Below, one piece after another: positions 8,866 through 18,601 of a DNA stretch of 64,000 nucleotides. Source of the stretch: Psychroserpens algicola (GTDB taxonomy: Bacteria > Bacteroidota > Bacteroidia > Flavobacteriales > Flavobacteriaceae); assembly GCF_014526325.1 (NCBI RefSeq), contig NZ_JACNMJ010000005.1, forward strand, positions 1 through 64,000. The letters are read 5' to 3'. Below the pieces are notes generated by a model that saw only the letters and a program-made list of their open reading frames with translations, was not told where the DNA came from and did not search any database. Position 1 is the stretch's first letter. Every line of letters starts with the position of its first letter. A program made the translations under genes and the position numbers.

Positions 8866-10377
8866 TTAATCGAAAATCAATTCATTTTCGATGTAAAATT
8901 CATCGATGAAATGTATCGTTTTTTCAATCAATTTATAAAAAACTAGATCTTCTTTAACAAATCCAACTTCTTTGGTATAAGCACCTAAAAATGATTCAAT
9001 TAAATTTGAAGACTTCATTGGTTTTCTGAAATGTATCGCTTGTGATGCATTAAGCAGTTCTATAGCTAAAATTCGTTCAACATTATAAACAAGTTCGTGA
9101 CATTGGGTTGCGGCATTTGCTCCCATGCTTACATGATCTTCCTGACCATTACTTGAGACAATGCTATCAATACTAGCTGGTGTTGCTAGTTGCTTATTTG
9201 CGCTAACAATACTTGCTGCTGTATATTGCGGAATCATAAAACCAGAATTAACACCGGGATTATCCACTAAAAAAGCAGGTAAACCTCTAAGTCCTGACAC
9301 CAATTGGTAGATTCTTCTTTCTGAAATGTTACCTAATTCGGCCATAGCTATCTTTAAATAATCAAGGGCTAAAGCTAATGGCTGCCCATGGAAATTTCCT
9401 CCAGAAATAATTTCGTCTTCTCCAACAAAAATATTTGGGTTATCTGTAACTGCGTTTATTTCGGTTTTAAAAACTTTGTGTACAAAGTCTAATGTATCTT
9501 TAGTTGCGCCATGAACTTGAGGGATGCATCGAAATGAATATGGATCTTGTACATGTTCTTTTTTCTGTTGAACTAATTCACTTCCATTTAAAAATTCGCG
9601 AATACGCTCTGCAGTTTTAATTTGTCCGTTGTGTGGTCTTACCAAATGCACCAAGGCATTAAAAGGTTCTATTCTTCCATCAAAGGCATCGAGAGAAATA
9701 CTTCCAATTAAATCAGCCATATAAGAAAGCTGATGTGATTTTATAAGTAAGTGAATTCCGTAGGCACTCATAAATTGAGTTCCATTTAACAAAGCCAACC
9801 CTTCTTTGGATTGAAGCTGTATTGCTTCCCACTTAAATTTTGATAAGACTTCATAAGCATCACATATTTCCCCTTCGTAAACAACCTCTCCTTTAGCGAT
9901 AAGCGGCAAAGCCAAATGAGCAAGAGGAGCCAAATCACCAGATGCACCAAGAGATCCTTTAGTATATATGACTGGCAAAATATCATTGTTATAAAAATCG
10001 ACCAGTCGCTGAACTGTTTGAAGTTGTACTCCACTGTGACCATAACTTAATGATTGCACTTTAAGTAGCAACATCAATTTAACAATTGCATCAGGAACTT
10101 TTTCTCCAACACCACAAGCGTGAGACATCACAAGATTTTCTTGTAATTGTGTCAACTTATCTTTTGAAATTTCCACATTACATAGTGATCCAAATCCTGT
10201 GTTGATACCATAAATTGGTGCGTCTTGATTTTTTATTTTATCATCTAAATAATCCCTGCATTTTTCAATCTTTTGAATAGCATCTTTTGAAAGCGCTATT
10301 GTTTTATTCTGAAAAATAATATCTCTAATGGTTGATAATTCTAAAATTTCTGATGAAATAAAATGTGTACTACTCAT
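8866..10377 (-). CDS. hutH: histidine ammonia-lyase
   Basis: This 503-residue protein is of usual length for the aromatic amino acid ammonia-lyase family. It should deaminate L-histidine to urocanate, the first step of histidine breakdown. The Ala-Ser-Gly triad that cyclises to the MIO cofactor is at residues 145-147 within GSLGASGDLAPLAH. The active-site Tyr56 sits in YGINTGFG. The MSHACGVG stretch (Ser85-His86) is the selectivity pattern of histidine rather than phenylalanine lyases. No hutU, hutI or hutG lies next to it, so the rest of the pathway must be elsewhere or absent. A relaxed substrate range cannot be excluded. Confidence 0.93.
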   Translation of the reverse strand: MSSTHFISSEILELSTIRDIIFQNKTIALSKDAIQKIEKCRDYLDDKIKNQDAPIYGINTGFGSLCNVEISKDKLTQLQENLVMSHACGVGEKVPDAIVKLMLLLKVQSLSYGHSGVQLQTVQRLVDFYNNDILPVIYTKGSLGASGDLAPLAHLALPLIAKGEVVYEGEICDAYEVLSKFKWEAIQLQSKEGLALLNGTQFMSAYGIHLLIKSHQLSYMADLIGSISLDAFDGRIEPFNALVHLVRPHNGQIKTAERIREFLNGSELVQQKKEHVQDPYSFRCIPQVHGATKDTLDFVHKVFKTEINAVTDNPNIFVGEDEIISGGNFHGQPLALALDYLKIAMAELGNISERRIYQLVSGLRGLPAFLVDNPGVNSGFMIPQYTAASIVSANKQLATPASIDSIVSSNGQEDHVSMGANAATQCHELVYNVERILAIELLNASQAIHFRKPMKSSNLIESFLGAYTKEVGFVKEDLVFYKLIEKTIHFIDEFYIENELIFD

Positions 10378-10473
10378 AGTTTGATTTTACAATGTCAAAA
10401 TTCAGCATAACATATCTACTTTGCAACAAATGTTAATAATTAATAAAGTTTCTTCTAAAATTCTAATAATCTG

Positions 10474-10481
10474 TATTTTTG
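10474..10481 (+). promoter_or_regulatory. candidate -7 element for the TlpA-like gene
   Basis: TATTTTTG matches the Bacteroidota -7 consensus TAnnTTTG and lies 24 bp before the ATG at 10505. No clear TTG -33 element was seen. Confidence 0.4.
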
Positions 10482-10504
10482 ATGAACTTAAACACTTATA
10501 AATT

Positions 10505-11884
10505 ATGAAACGATTAATCATAGCTCTATTTGCAATTTCTATTGTTGCCTGTAAGCAAGAACCAAAAGTTGATTATGTTATCCTTTCGGGTGCTGTAGAA
10601 AATTCTTCAGCAACTAAAGCTACATTAAAAAATGCAAATTTTAATACCGAATTATCAATAGACAAAAACGGTGTGTTTTCTGATACAATACAAATTCCTG
10701 AAAGTGGATTTTATTCGTTTTCAATTGGCAGAGAATACACGCCTGTTTACTTAAGTTTTGGAAACAATTTAAATGTAACCATCGATGCCCAAAAATTTGA
10801 TGAAAGTATTTCTTATTCTGGCGAAGGTGCTACAGAAAATAATTATCTGGCTGCTAAAACTTTAAACTCTATTAAAGCAACAAGCAATGCTAAAGCACTT
10901 TACTCTTCTGACGAAACCAGTTTTAAAAACACCATTGATAGTATTCAATCGCAAAATGAAAATCAACTTCATGCCTTAGAAAAGGCTAACGAATCATTTT
11001 TAGCTACGGAAAAACAAAACCTAGTGTATGATAACTATTTAATGCTGAAGAACTATGCACAAAGACATGGGTTTTATACTAAGAAAGAAAACTTTGAAGT
11101 GTCTGAAGATTTTTTCCCAGACGAGTTAAAGAATTTAACTTTTGATGACGCTGAAGCCTATAAGACATCTCAGTCTTACAAGAACATGGCATTTAGACAA
11201 AATATAGACGATCTTTTCAAAACTTTAGGAGATGATATCAGTACTGTTTCTGTTAAAGAACTTCAAAGTATAGAAGCTATTAAAGTGACAGCTTTAAAAA
11301 ATGACGTCATTGATTATTTAGGTAATTTTTTAGTTTCTCCTGCTAATGAAAACATGGAATCTATCTATAACTTCTTTAAGAATAATACAACTAATGAAGA
11401 CACTAAAAAAGCGCTAACCGAAACCTTCGAAAAAAACAAAGATTTGGTAAAAGGGAAACCTTCACCTCAGTTTGTAAATTATGAAAATCATAAAGGTGGA
11501 GACATGTCTCTTGCCGATTTAAAAGGAAAATATGTTTATGTAGATGTATGGGCCACATGGTGCGGACCTTGTATTAGAGAAATTCCTTCGCTTAAAGAAG
11601 TTGAAAAGCAATTCCATAATGAAAACATTGCCTTTGTAAGTACTTCGATTGACGAAATGAAAAATCGTGACAAATGGTTGGCTATGGTCGATGAGAAAGA
11701 ACTTGGAGGCGTACAATTAATGGCTGATAAAGACTGGAGTTCTGATTTTGTTAAAGCCTATGCTATTCAAGGTATTCCAAGATTTATTTTAATTGACCCT
11801 AACGGAAATATAGTAAGTGCAGATGCACCAAGACCATCGGATCCGAATCTTGTTAAACTCTTAGAAAAAGAGCTTCAAATGTAA
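10505..11884 (+). CDS. TlpA-family thiol-disulfide oxidoreductase lipoprotein
   Basis: A 459-residue lipoprotein with signal sequence and lipobox ISIVAC (Cys16). It has an N-terminal beta-rich region like the DUF4369-type domains often found before thioredoxin folds in Bacteroidota, a helical middle part, and a C-terminal thioredoxin-like domain. The active site WCGPC has Cys353 and Cys356, and the cis-proline loop is GIPRF. It probably acts in the periplasm on exported thiols. The partner is unknown, and the neighbours (hutH, NAD(P)HX repair) give no clue. A strong hairpin terminator follows the stop codon. Confidence 0.88.
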   Translation: MKRLIIALFAISIVACKQEPKVDYVILSGAVENSSATKATLKNANFNTELSIDKNGVFSDTIQIPESGFYSFSIGREYTPVYLSFGNNLNVTIDAQKFDESISYSGEGATENNYLAAKTLNSIKATSNAKALYSSDETSFKNTIDSIQSQNENQLHALEKANESFLATEKQNLVYDNYLMLKNYAQRHGFYTKKENFEVSEDFFPDELKNLTFDDAEAYKTSQSYKNMAFRQNIDDLFKTLGDDISTVSVKELQSIEAIKVTALKNDVIDYLGNFLVSPANENMESIYNFFKNNTTNEDTKKALTETFEKNKDLVKGKPSPQFVNYENHKGGDMSLADLKGKYVYVDVWATWCGPCIREIPSLKEVEKQFHNENIAFVSTSIDEMKNRDKWLAMVDEKELGGVQLMADKDWSSDFVKAYAIQGIPRFILIDPNGNIVSADAPRPSDPNLVKLLEKELQM

Positions 11885-11898
11885 TGCTTTAAACGCAT

Positions 11899-11928
11899 AA
11901 AAAAACCGCTTGAAAAAGCGGTTTTTTT
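11899..11928. terminator. bidirectional rho-independent terminator
   Basis: AAAAAAACCGCTT and AAGCGGTTTTTTT form a perfect stem around GAAA. It lies between the converging TlpA-like gene and the NAD(P)HX repair gene, with A and T tracts on both sides, so it can serve both strands. Confidence 0.9.
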
Positions 11929-13484
11929 TATTTAGGTTCCTCTGTTTTTTCTTCTTCAACTTGAGGTTGTTCAGGTTGCTTAAAAAGATCTATATAAGCT
12001 TCACCCAAGGCATCATTTATATAGCTCGCAATTAAACTTTGATATCCGACATCTTCAATAGCTATATCGGCTGCTTTTCCGTGTAAATAAATACCGAAAA
12101 CTGAAGCTGCCAGCGCATCATATCCTTGAGAAATTAGCCCTGTAATAACACCTGTTAAAACATCTCCTGTTCCTGCTGTAGCCATCCCAGGATTACCTGT
12201 AGTATTAATATAATATTTCTCGTTAAAAACCGTAATTGTATGGGCACCTTTAATAACTAAAACCACCTTGTACTTTTTAGAAAATGCTTTTGCCTTATTA
12301 AGCTTATCAAAATCATCCTTCCATGCACCTATTAAACGTTCTAATTCTTTTGGATGTGGTGTTAAAACGGTGGTTTCTGGAAGGAGTTTTAAAAGTGCTT
12401 TTTTCTTCGATAATATATTAAGTCCATCTGCATCAATCACTAAAGGTGTTGTGTTATTTTTTAGAAACTTTTCAAGCGCTGTAATCGTTACTTTATCTGT
12501 TCCCATACCGACGCCTAAACCGATTACATCGGGCTCAAAATCAAATACTATATCCGAAATCAACGTTTCATTTTCATCAGTAATAACCATAGCTTCAGGT
12601 AATACTGTTTGCATAATTTGATAACCACATTTGGGCAAAAACGATGTAACTAAACCTGCTCCTATCGACAAGGCTGCCTTACTGGCTAATACCACAGAAC
12701 CAATCTTACCATAACTTCCTCCTATGATTAAACTGTGTCCGTAATCCCCTTTATGAGCAAATTTTTCACGAGGTTTATATATTGGTAATACTTCGTGCTT
12801 TCCTATTAGCTCTGCTTCTGTTTGAGTTGCAAATAAAAATTCGCGATCAATACCAATATCTAAGACTTCCCATTGCGTTGTGAATTTAGAAGTTTCAGGT
12901 AAAAAGAACACTAGTTTTGGAGATTGAAAACTTAAGGTATAATTTGCCCAAACCACATCGTTATCATCTTCTGGTGTTTTGTCTGTATAAACACCTGAAG
13001 GAATATCAATTGAAAGTGTAAACGCCTTACTTGTTCTAAAATGTGCAAACAACAATTTTACCCAATCATTTGCAGGTCTATTAAGTCCAATTCCAAAAAC
13101 AGCATCAACGATGATATCATCTTTATGAATTTCAGGAAAATCGGCTTGACACCCTAACATTTCCGGCCACTTTTTAGTGGTTTGTTTAATCAAATCATAA
13201 TTGATTAAAAAGTCTTTCGAACGCTTATCACTACAATTTACTACATAGATATGCACATTATACCCATGAGTAATTAAATGCCTAGCTACGACTAGTCCGT
13301 CGCCACCATTATTTCCAATTCCGCAAAACACATGAATAGGCACTTGAGCCCCTTGCATTCGTACATGCAGCCAATTAAAGATTTGAATTCCCGCACGCTC
13401 CATCAGTTCAGTTGAGGATATATTTTGCTTTTTTGAAGTCAATTGATCACCTTCATAAATTTGCTCTTTGGAAAATATTTTCAT
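11928..13484 (-). CDS. nnr: bifunctional NAD(P)H-hydrate epimerase / ADP-dependent NAD(P)H-hydrate dehydratase
   Basis: This 518-residue protein has an N-terminal YjeF epimerase domain (GNNGGDG at 57-63) fused to a C-terminal carbohydrate-kinase-like dehydratase domain. The latter shows GGSYGKIGSVVLASKAAL and a GTGD loop at about 438-441. The pair repairs hydrated NADH and NADPH, first interconverting R and S epimers and then dehydrating the S form. The bifunctional layout is the usual bacterial one. The last 15 or so residues are an acidic, proline-rich tail of no known function. The stop codon abuts the terminator. Confidence 0.93.
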   Translation of the reverse strand: MKIFSKEQIYEGDQLTSKKQNISSTELMERAGIQIFNWLHVRMQGAQVPIHVFCGIGNNGGDGLVVARHLITHGYNVHIYVVNCSDKRSKDFLINYDLIKQTTKKWPEMLGCQADFPEIHKDDIIVDAVFGIGLNRPANDWVKLLFAHFRTSKAFTLSIDIPSGVYTDKTPEDDNDVVWANYTLSFQSPKLVFFLPETSKFTTQWEVLDIGIDREFLFATQTEAELIGKHEVLPIYKPREKFAHKGDYGHSLIIGGSYGKIGSVVLASKAALSIGAGLVTSFLPKCGYQIMQTVLPEAMVITDENETLISDIVFDFEPDVIGLGVGMGTDKVTITALEKFLKNNTTPLVIDADGLNILSKKKALLKLLPETTVLTPHPKELERLIGAWKDDFDKLNKAKAFSKKYKVVLVIKGAHTITVFNEKYYINTTGNPGMATAGTGDVLTGVITGLISQGYDALAASVFGIYLHGKAADIAIEDVGYQSLIASYINDALGEAYIDLFKQPEQPQVEEEKTEEPK

Positions 13485-13616
13485 GTATAAGGTTTAAAAT
13501 CAGTTATTAAATTATCAGTTTTCAGCACTAATTAAAGTCATTAAATCATTTTTCATGAGTTTAACTGAAAAAAATGTAAAACGACCTGTTAAGTTTTTTT
13601 ATTCTTGTAAAAATAA

Positions 13617-13624
13617 TACTTTTG
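13617..13624 (+). promoter_or_regulatory. candidate -7 element of the thr operon
   Basis: TACTTTTG matches TAnnTTTG. A start about 7 nt downstream would begin the transcript near 13631, just ahead of the leader ORF at 13645 and about 175 nt before thrA. No TTG was seen at the ideal distance. Confidence 0.5.
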
Positions 13625-13644
13625 AAAGGTATAGACTACTATTT

Positions 13645-13731
13645 ATGCAAAACGACGTACAAATATTAACACATATGAGCCCAATCAACTTTGGGACTAT
13701 TATTTTTACAATTACCCTTAGGGGTATTTAG
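13645..13731 (+). CDS. candidate Thr/Ile-rich leader peptide of the thr operon
   Basis: A 28-codon ORF starting ATG at 13645 and ending TAG at 13729-13731 lies between the -7 element and thrA. The peptide has four Thr and six Ile, clustered near its end (GTIIFTIT followed by LRGI). Enterobacterial thrL is also rich in Thr and Ile and controls thrABC by attenuation. The ORF overlaps inverted repeats that could sense ribosome stalling. Against it: no strong ribosome-binding site, AT-rich DNA yields Ile codons by chance, and no clean U-tract terminator was found. Function is inferred. Confidence 0.5.
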   Translation: MQNDVQILTHMSPINFGTIIFTITLRGI

Positions 13732-13753
13732 TCTATATATATCTTCAACCCTA
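13695..13753 (+). promoter_or_regulatory. possible attenuator structure: alternative hairpins over the leader ORF
   Basis: TACCC (13713-13717) pairs with GGGTA (13722-13726), inside an outer helix of GACTA (13695-13699) and TAGTC (13729-13733). Alternatively TAGGG (13719-13723) pairs with CCCTA (13749-13753). The two share the G-run at 13721-13724 and cannot coexist. The leader stop codon lies in the distal arm of the outer helix. Helices are short (5 bp) and not followed by a T-run. Confidence 0.35.
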
Positions 13754-13804
13754 TCACAATCCTTTATTAGGAAAAAACAACCCATTACTTTTAAATAGCT
13801 ACAA

Positions 13805-16249
13805 ATGAATGTCTTAAAATTTGGAGGAACTTCAGTAGGTTCAGCAAAAAATATAAATAGTGTAATATCGATTCTAGATGATTATTCTAAAACCGACAAG
13901 GTAATTTGTGTGGTTTCAGCCGTTGGCGGCATTACAGATAAATTACTCAAAGCTGGAGAATTAGCGCAAACGAAGAACAAAGATTACATTTCAGAATTTG
14001 AAACGATTTCTGAAATTCACCATACCATTTTATCTAAATTAGTTCCTTCGGAAGGTGATGCCATTTCAAACCATCTAAATGACAAATTACAAGAACTTAG
14101 AAACTTGCTCGATGGAATCTTTTTGATTAATGAAATATCACCGAAAACATCTGACAAATTAGTTAGTTTTGGAGAACTTCTGTCCTCATTTATGATTGCT
14201 GAAACGATGAAAAAACGCGGACTAGATTGCTTGAGAAAAAACAGTCAAGAGCTCATTGTTACTAATTCAAATTTCACAAAAGCTGAAGTGCTTTACGACC
14301 AAACCAATCAAAACATTAGGCATTATTTTTCTGAAGCCAAACAACAAATAACCATACTACCAGGCTTTATTTCTAAATCAGAACAAGGAGAAATAACAAC
14401 TCTGGGGCGAGGCGGATCTGACTTCACTGCTGCCATAGTCGCAGCTGCTCTTAATGTCAATCGTTTAGAAATCTGGACTGATGTTAGTGGGATGTACACC
14501 ACAAATCCTAAAATGGTTAAACAGGCCTTCCCTATTGAGCATTTATCATACCAAGAAGCAATGGAATTATCACATTTTGGTGCTAAAGTATTATATCCTC
14601 CAACGGTACAACCCGTTTTAAATCTAAACATCCCAATTCACATAAAAAACACTTTAGAACCCGAAGCATTTGGCACGAAAATCTCAAATGATTCTAACGG
14701 AAATTCTAATGCTGTAAAAGGAATTTCGAACATTAACAATATAGCTTTACTAACCCTTCAAGGTAATGGCATGGTTGGTATTCCTGGATTTTCAAAACGA
14801 TTATTTGAAACCTTAGCCCAAGAGAAAATTAATGTGATTTTTATCACACAAGCCTCCTCAGAGCATTCGATTTGTTTTGGTATTGATATTAAGGATTCGC
14901 AAAGAGCTAAAAAAGCTATAGATTCTACGTTTGAGAATGAAATATCCTTACATAAAATTGATCCGATTATCGTTGAAACTGATTTATCAATCATAGCGCT
15001 CGTAGGTGATAAAATGAAAAGTCATCAAGGTATTAGCGGAAAGATGTTTAGTACCTTAGGAAAAAACAACATTAATATTAGAGCAATTGCTCAGGGAGCT
15101 TCCGAAAAAAACATTTCAGCAGTCATTTCAGAAAATGACGTAAAAAAAGCATTAAACACATTACACGAACGTTTCTTTGAAGCCAAAACTAAACAACTAA
15201 ATGTCTTTATCACTGGTGTAGGTAATGTTGGAGAGCGATTGGTAGAGCAAATCAAGCAGCAGCGAAAATACCTAAAAGAACAACTTAAAATCAATCTTAA
15301 AATCGTTGGTTTATCCAATTCCAGAACCATGATTTTTGACGAAGGTGGTCTGTCTTTAAAAGATTGGAAAACAAACTTAGCGTCTGGCGAAAAAGCCTCT
15401 TTAAATGGGTTTTTGGAACAGGCTATAAAACTCAATTTACGAAACAGTATTTTTGTAGATGTTACTGCAAATGAAGACGTTTCTAATCTATATGCAGCAT
15501 ATCTCAAACATAGTATTGCTGTTGTGGCTTGTAATAAAATTGCCTGTTCGAGTGCTTTTGAAAACTACAATTCACTTAAAGAATTGTCTCGAAAATACAA
15601 TGCGCCATTTTTGTTTGAAACTAATGTTGGCGCAGGTTTACCTGTAATAGACACGCTAAACAATTTGGTCGCTTCGGGTGATAAAATCACGTCTATTCAA
15701 GCTGTGTTATCTGGAAGTCTCAATTTTGTATTCAATAACTTTAATGACAGTACAAAATTTCATGATGTCGTAAAACAAGCACAAAAAGAAGGCTATACCG
15801 AACCCGATCCAAGAATTGACTTAAGTGGTGTTGATGTTGCCAGAAAAATTTTAATTTTAGCTCGTGAAAGTGGTACTGAAATGAATCTATCTGATATTGA
15901 AAATACGTCCTTTTTGACTAAAGCTAATTTAGACAGCAATTCGGTTGAAGATTTTTACAATACACTTATTGATGATGAAGCTCATTTTCAGAAGCTATAC
16001 AGCAGTGCTAAAGCAAACGATTGTCAGCTGAAATATGTTGCCGAATTTAATAATGGAAAAGCAAAAGTTGGATTAAAAGAAATTCCTAAAGGACATCCGT
16101 TTTACAACCTTGAAGGAAAAGATAATATCGTCATGTATTATACACAGCGTTACCCTGAGCAACCTATGATTATCAAAGGTGCTGGCGCTGGTGCAGATGT
16201 AACCGCTTCTGGACTTTTTGCTGACATTATTAGAACTGGAAATAAATAA
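13805..16249 (+). CDS. thrA: bifunctional aspartate kinase / homoserine dehydrogenase
   Basis: This 814-residue fused enzyme carries out the first and third steps from aspartate to threonine. The N-terminal kinase has KFGGTS at 5-10 and a GRGGSDFTA loop. Two ACT-type regulatory segments follow at roughly 310-465 and would bind an end product, by analogy threonine. The C-terminal dehydrogenase starts with its NAD(P)-binding GVGNVG at 471-476, and the catalytic region includes SGSLNFVFN and the EPDPRIDLSG stretch. It is first in thrABC. The stop TAA directly abuts the ATG of thrB, implying coupled translation. Confidence 0.96.
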   Translation: MNVLKFGGTSVGSAKNINSVISILDDYSKTDKVICVVSAVGGITDKLLKAGELAQTKNKDYISEFETISEIHHTILSKLVPSEGDAISNHLNDKLQELRNLLDGIFLINEISPKTSDKLVSFGELLSSFMIAETMKKRGLDCLRKNSQELIVTNSNFTKAEVLYDQTNQNIRHYFSEAKQQITILPGFISKSEQGEITTLGRGGSDFTAAIVAAALNVNRLEIWTDVSGMYTTNPKMVKQAFPIEHLSYQEAMELSHFGAKVLYPPTVQPVLNLNIPIHIKNTLEPEAFGTKISNDSNGNSNAVKGISNINNIALLTLQGNGMVGIPGFSKRLFETLAQEKINVIFITQASSEHSICFGIDIKDSQRAKKAIDSTFENEISLHKIDPIIVETDLSIIALVGDKMKSHQGISGKMFSTLGKNNINIRAIAQGASEKNISAVISENDVKKALNTLHERFFEAKTKQLNVFITGVGNVGERLVEQIKQQRKYLKEQLKINLKIVGLSNSRTMIFDEGGLSLKDWKTNLASGEKASLNGFLEQAIKLNLRNSIFVDVTANEDVSNLYAAYLKHSIAVVACNKIACSSAFENYNSLKELSRKYNAPFLFETNVGAGLPVIDTLNNLVASGDKITSIQAVLSGSLNFVFNNFNDSTKFHDVVKQAQKEGYTEPDPRIDLSGVDVARKILILARESGTEMNLSDIENTSFLTKANLDSNSVEDFYNTLIDDEAHFQKLYSSAKANDCQLKYVAEFNNGKAKVGLKEIPKGHPFYNLEGKDNIVMYYTQRYPEQPMIIKGAGAGADVTASGLFADIIRTGNK

Positions 16250-17170
16250 ATGGAAGCACTTACAATATTCTCACCTGCAACAGTAGCAAATGTATCTTGC
16301 GGATTTGATGTCCTCGGATTTTGCTTAGACAGTATTGGCGATAAAATGACGATAAGAAAGACCTCTAAAAAAGGGATTCATATCACTAAAATTGAAGGCT
16401 ATGATTTACCCTTTGAAGCCGAAAAAAACGTAGCAGGAGTGTCAGCGCTGGCAATGTTAAATGATGCACAACCAGATTTTGGTTTTGAAATCGAGATTTA
16501 TAAAAATATTAAACCTGGAAGTGGTATTGGCAGCAGTTCTGCCAGTGCTGTTGGTAGTGTATTTGCCATGAATGAATTATTAGGCAGACCATACAGTAAA
16601 ACTCAACTTACTAATTTTGCTATGAAAGGTGAAGCTCTAGCGAGCCAATGCGAGCATGCCGACAATATTGCACCTGCAATTTTTGGAGGATTTACACTTG
16701 TGAAATCTGTAGCACCATTAGACATTATTCAGTTACCTACTCCTAAGGACTTATATGTTGTTATTATTCATCCGCAAATTGAAATAAAAACATCAGAAGC
16801 ACGTGCGATTTTACCTAAACAAGTTGCACTACAAGACGCGATTACACAATGGTCTAATGTAGGTAGTTTAGTTCATGCTTTACACACGAGTGATTATGAT
16901 TTAATGAGTAAATCCTTAACTGACGTTATTGTAGAACCACATCGAAGTCAGCTAATTCCGCATTTTAATACGGTAAGGCAAACTGCTATAACACATGGTG
17001 CTTTAGGTTGTGGGATTTCAGGATCTGGCCCGTCGGTTTTTAGTTTATGCCATGGAAAAGACGTGGCTCAAAATGTCGCAACCGCTATTGAAAATGTGTA
17101 TTCAAAAACGGCTATTCCTTTTGAAATTTATAATTCGAAAATTAACACTAAAGGCATTAAAATTTTATAA
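16250..17170 (+). CDS. thrB: homoserine kinase
   Basis: This 306-residue GHMP-family kinase phosphorylates homoserine to O-phosphohomoserine. The ATP-binding loop PGSGIGSSSASA is at 89-100, the N-terminus (SPATVANVSCGFDVLG) is typical of the subgroup, and the third GHMP motif GCGISGSGPSVF is near the C-terminus. There are zero bases between the thrA stop and this start, and zero between this stop and thrC, so the three proteins are probably made together. Confidence 0.96.
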   Translation: MEALTIFSPATVANVSCGFDVLGFCLDSIGDKMTIRKTSKKGIHITKIEGYDLPFEAEKNVAGVSALAMLNDAQPDFGFEIEIYKNIKPGSGIGSSSASAVGSVFAMNELLGRPYSKTQLTNFAMKGEALASQCEHADNIAPAIFGGFTLVKSVAPLDIIQLPTPKDLYVVIIHPQIEIKTSEARAILPKQVALQDAITQWSNVGSLVHALHTSDYDLMSKSLTDVIVEPHRSQLIPHFNTVRQTAITHGALGCGISGSGPSVFSLCHGKDVAQNVATAIENVYSKTAIPFEIYNSKINTKGIKIL

Positions 17171-18466
17171 ATGAAATATTACAGTCTAAATAGAAAAGCT
17201 CCTGACACCTCATTTGCAAATGCCGTAATTAAAGGCCTTGCACCAGACAGAGGCTTGTACTTCCCTGAAACAATTACGCCATTACCCGCTTCATTTTTTG
17301 AAGCTATAGCGAGTAAGTCATATAACGACATTGCTTTTGAAGCAATCAAACAATTTGTAACTCCTGAAATTCCCGAACCTGTTTTAAAAACAATTATCGA
17401 AGAGACTTTGTCATTTGATTTTCCGGTTATCAAACTCAATGAGCACATTTCGACATTAGAATTATTTCATGGCCCGACTATGGCCTTTAAAGATGTTGGT
17501 GCACGATTTATGGCACGATGTCTCGGTTATTTTAATCAAAATAATGACAAAGATGTGACCGTTTTAGTCGCTACTTCAGGTGACACAGGTGGTGCTGTTG
17601 CTAATGGTTTTTTAGGTGTAAAGGGAGTGAACGTAGTTATATTATATCCTTCAGGAAAAGTAAGTGATATTCAGGAAAAGCAACTCACAACTTTAGGACA
17701 AAACATAACCGCTTTAGAAGTTGATGGTGTCTTTGACGACTGTCAGGATATGGTGAAAAAAGCTTTTTTAGACGAGTCCATTACCAGTAAAATGCAACTG
17801 ACATCTGCCAACTCGATTAATGTAGCTCGCTGGTTGCCGCAACTGTTCTATTTTATGTTTGCTTATAAGCAATTACACCAACAACATAACTCTATTGTTT
17901 TTTCTATTCCTAGTGGAAACTTCGGAAATATCTGCGCAGGAATGGTAGCGCAACAATTAGGCTTGCCTATAAAACATTTTATTGCTGCTAACAATGCCAA
18001 TAATGTCGTAACAGAATACTTAAAAACTGAACACTATAATCCGAAACCATCAGTACAAACAATTAGTAATGCGATGGATGTTGGAAACCCAAGTAACTTT
18101 ATTCGCATACAGGAAATTTATAAGAATGACTTTAAACAGTTAAAATCAAATTTATCGTCGTTTAGTTATTCTGATGCGGAAACCAAAGCAGCATTATTAG
18201 AAATATACGAGCGTTATAATTACGTTGCTGATCCGCATGGAGCAGTAGGTTATTTAGGCTGTAAAGAGTATTTAAAAACACATGAGAATACGCATTGTGT
18301 ATTTTTAGAAACCGCACATCCAACAAAGTTTTTAGATGTTGTTGAAGAGGTGATACAAACCAACGTAGATTTACCACCTCAAATTGAAGCTGTTATGGAC
18401 AAAACCAAAGTAGCCACAAAGATTTCTACATATGAGGATTTGAAAGTATTTTTACTAAATTCTTAG
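17171..18466 (+). CDS. thrC: threonine synthase
   Basis: A 431-residue fold-type II PLP enzyme that converts O-phosphohomoserine to threonine, the last step of the operon's pathway. The PLP-binding lysine is Lys107 in TMAFKDVGARF. The phosphate-binding loop TSGDTGG is at 135-141. The N-terminal Y(Y)SLNRKAP and PDRGLYFPE motifs are characteristic. No clear hairpin terminator follows; the next gene has its own promoter about 80 bp downstream. Confidence 0.96.
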   Translation: MKYYSLNRKAPDTSFANAVIKGLAPDRGLYFPETITPLPASFFEAIASKSYNDIAFEAIKQFVTPEIPEPVLKTIIEETLSFDFPVIKLNEHISTLELFHGPTMAFKDVGARFMARCLGYFNQNNDKDVTVLVATSGDTGGAVANGFLGVKGVNVVILYPSGKVSDIQEKQLTTLGQNITALEVDGVFDDCQDMVKKAFLDESITSKMQLTSANSINVARWLPQLFYFMFAYKQLHQQHNSIVFSIPSGNFGNICAGMVAQQLGLPIKHFIAANNANNVVTEYLKTEHYNPKPSVQTISNAMDVGNPSNFIRIQEIYKNDFKQLKSNLSSFSYSDAETKAALLEIYERYNYVADPHGAVGYLGCKEYLKTHENTHCVFLETAHPTKFLDVVEEVIQTNVDLPPQIEAVMDKTKVATKISTYEDLKVFLLNS

Positions 18467-18545
18467 ATATAGTTAAAAGACACATTGTTCAATTTCTTAA
18501 CAGTTTTTCATCAAAATATCTTTCTGTAAGAATGATTATTTTCAA

Positions 18546-18553
18546 TACTTTTG
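18546..18553 (+). promoter_or_regulatory. candidate -7 element of gcvT
   Basis: TACTTTTG matches TAnnTTTG. It overlaps the upstream in-frame ATG at 18551, so a transcript starting near 18560 could not use that ATG. This supports the start at 18602. Confidence 0.55.
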
Positions 18554-18601
18554 CAGAACAAATTTGAATGCAAATCATTTTGCTATTCTACAAAATATAT
18601 A

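Larger units (their letters stand above)
13485..13804. other. intergenic region carrying the thr operon leader
   Basis: These 320 bp separate the divergent NAD(P)HX repair gene and thrA. The right half holds a -7 element, a 28-codon leader ORF and overlapping inverted repeats, listed separately. In the left half I see only A/T-rich sequence with no exact promoter match on the minus strand. Confidence 0.7.

Noticed and set aside
9786-10043. Minus-strand 85-codon ORF inside hutH
   Set aside because: Different frame within the well-supported histidine ammonia-lyase gene.
18551-18601. Extended N-terminus for gcvT
   Set aside because: The extra 17 residues do not resemble GcvT and overlap the -7 promoter element.
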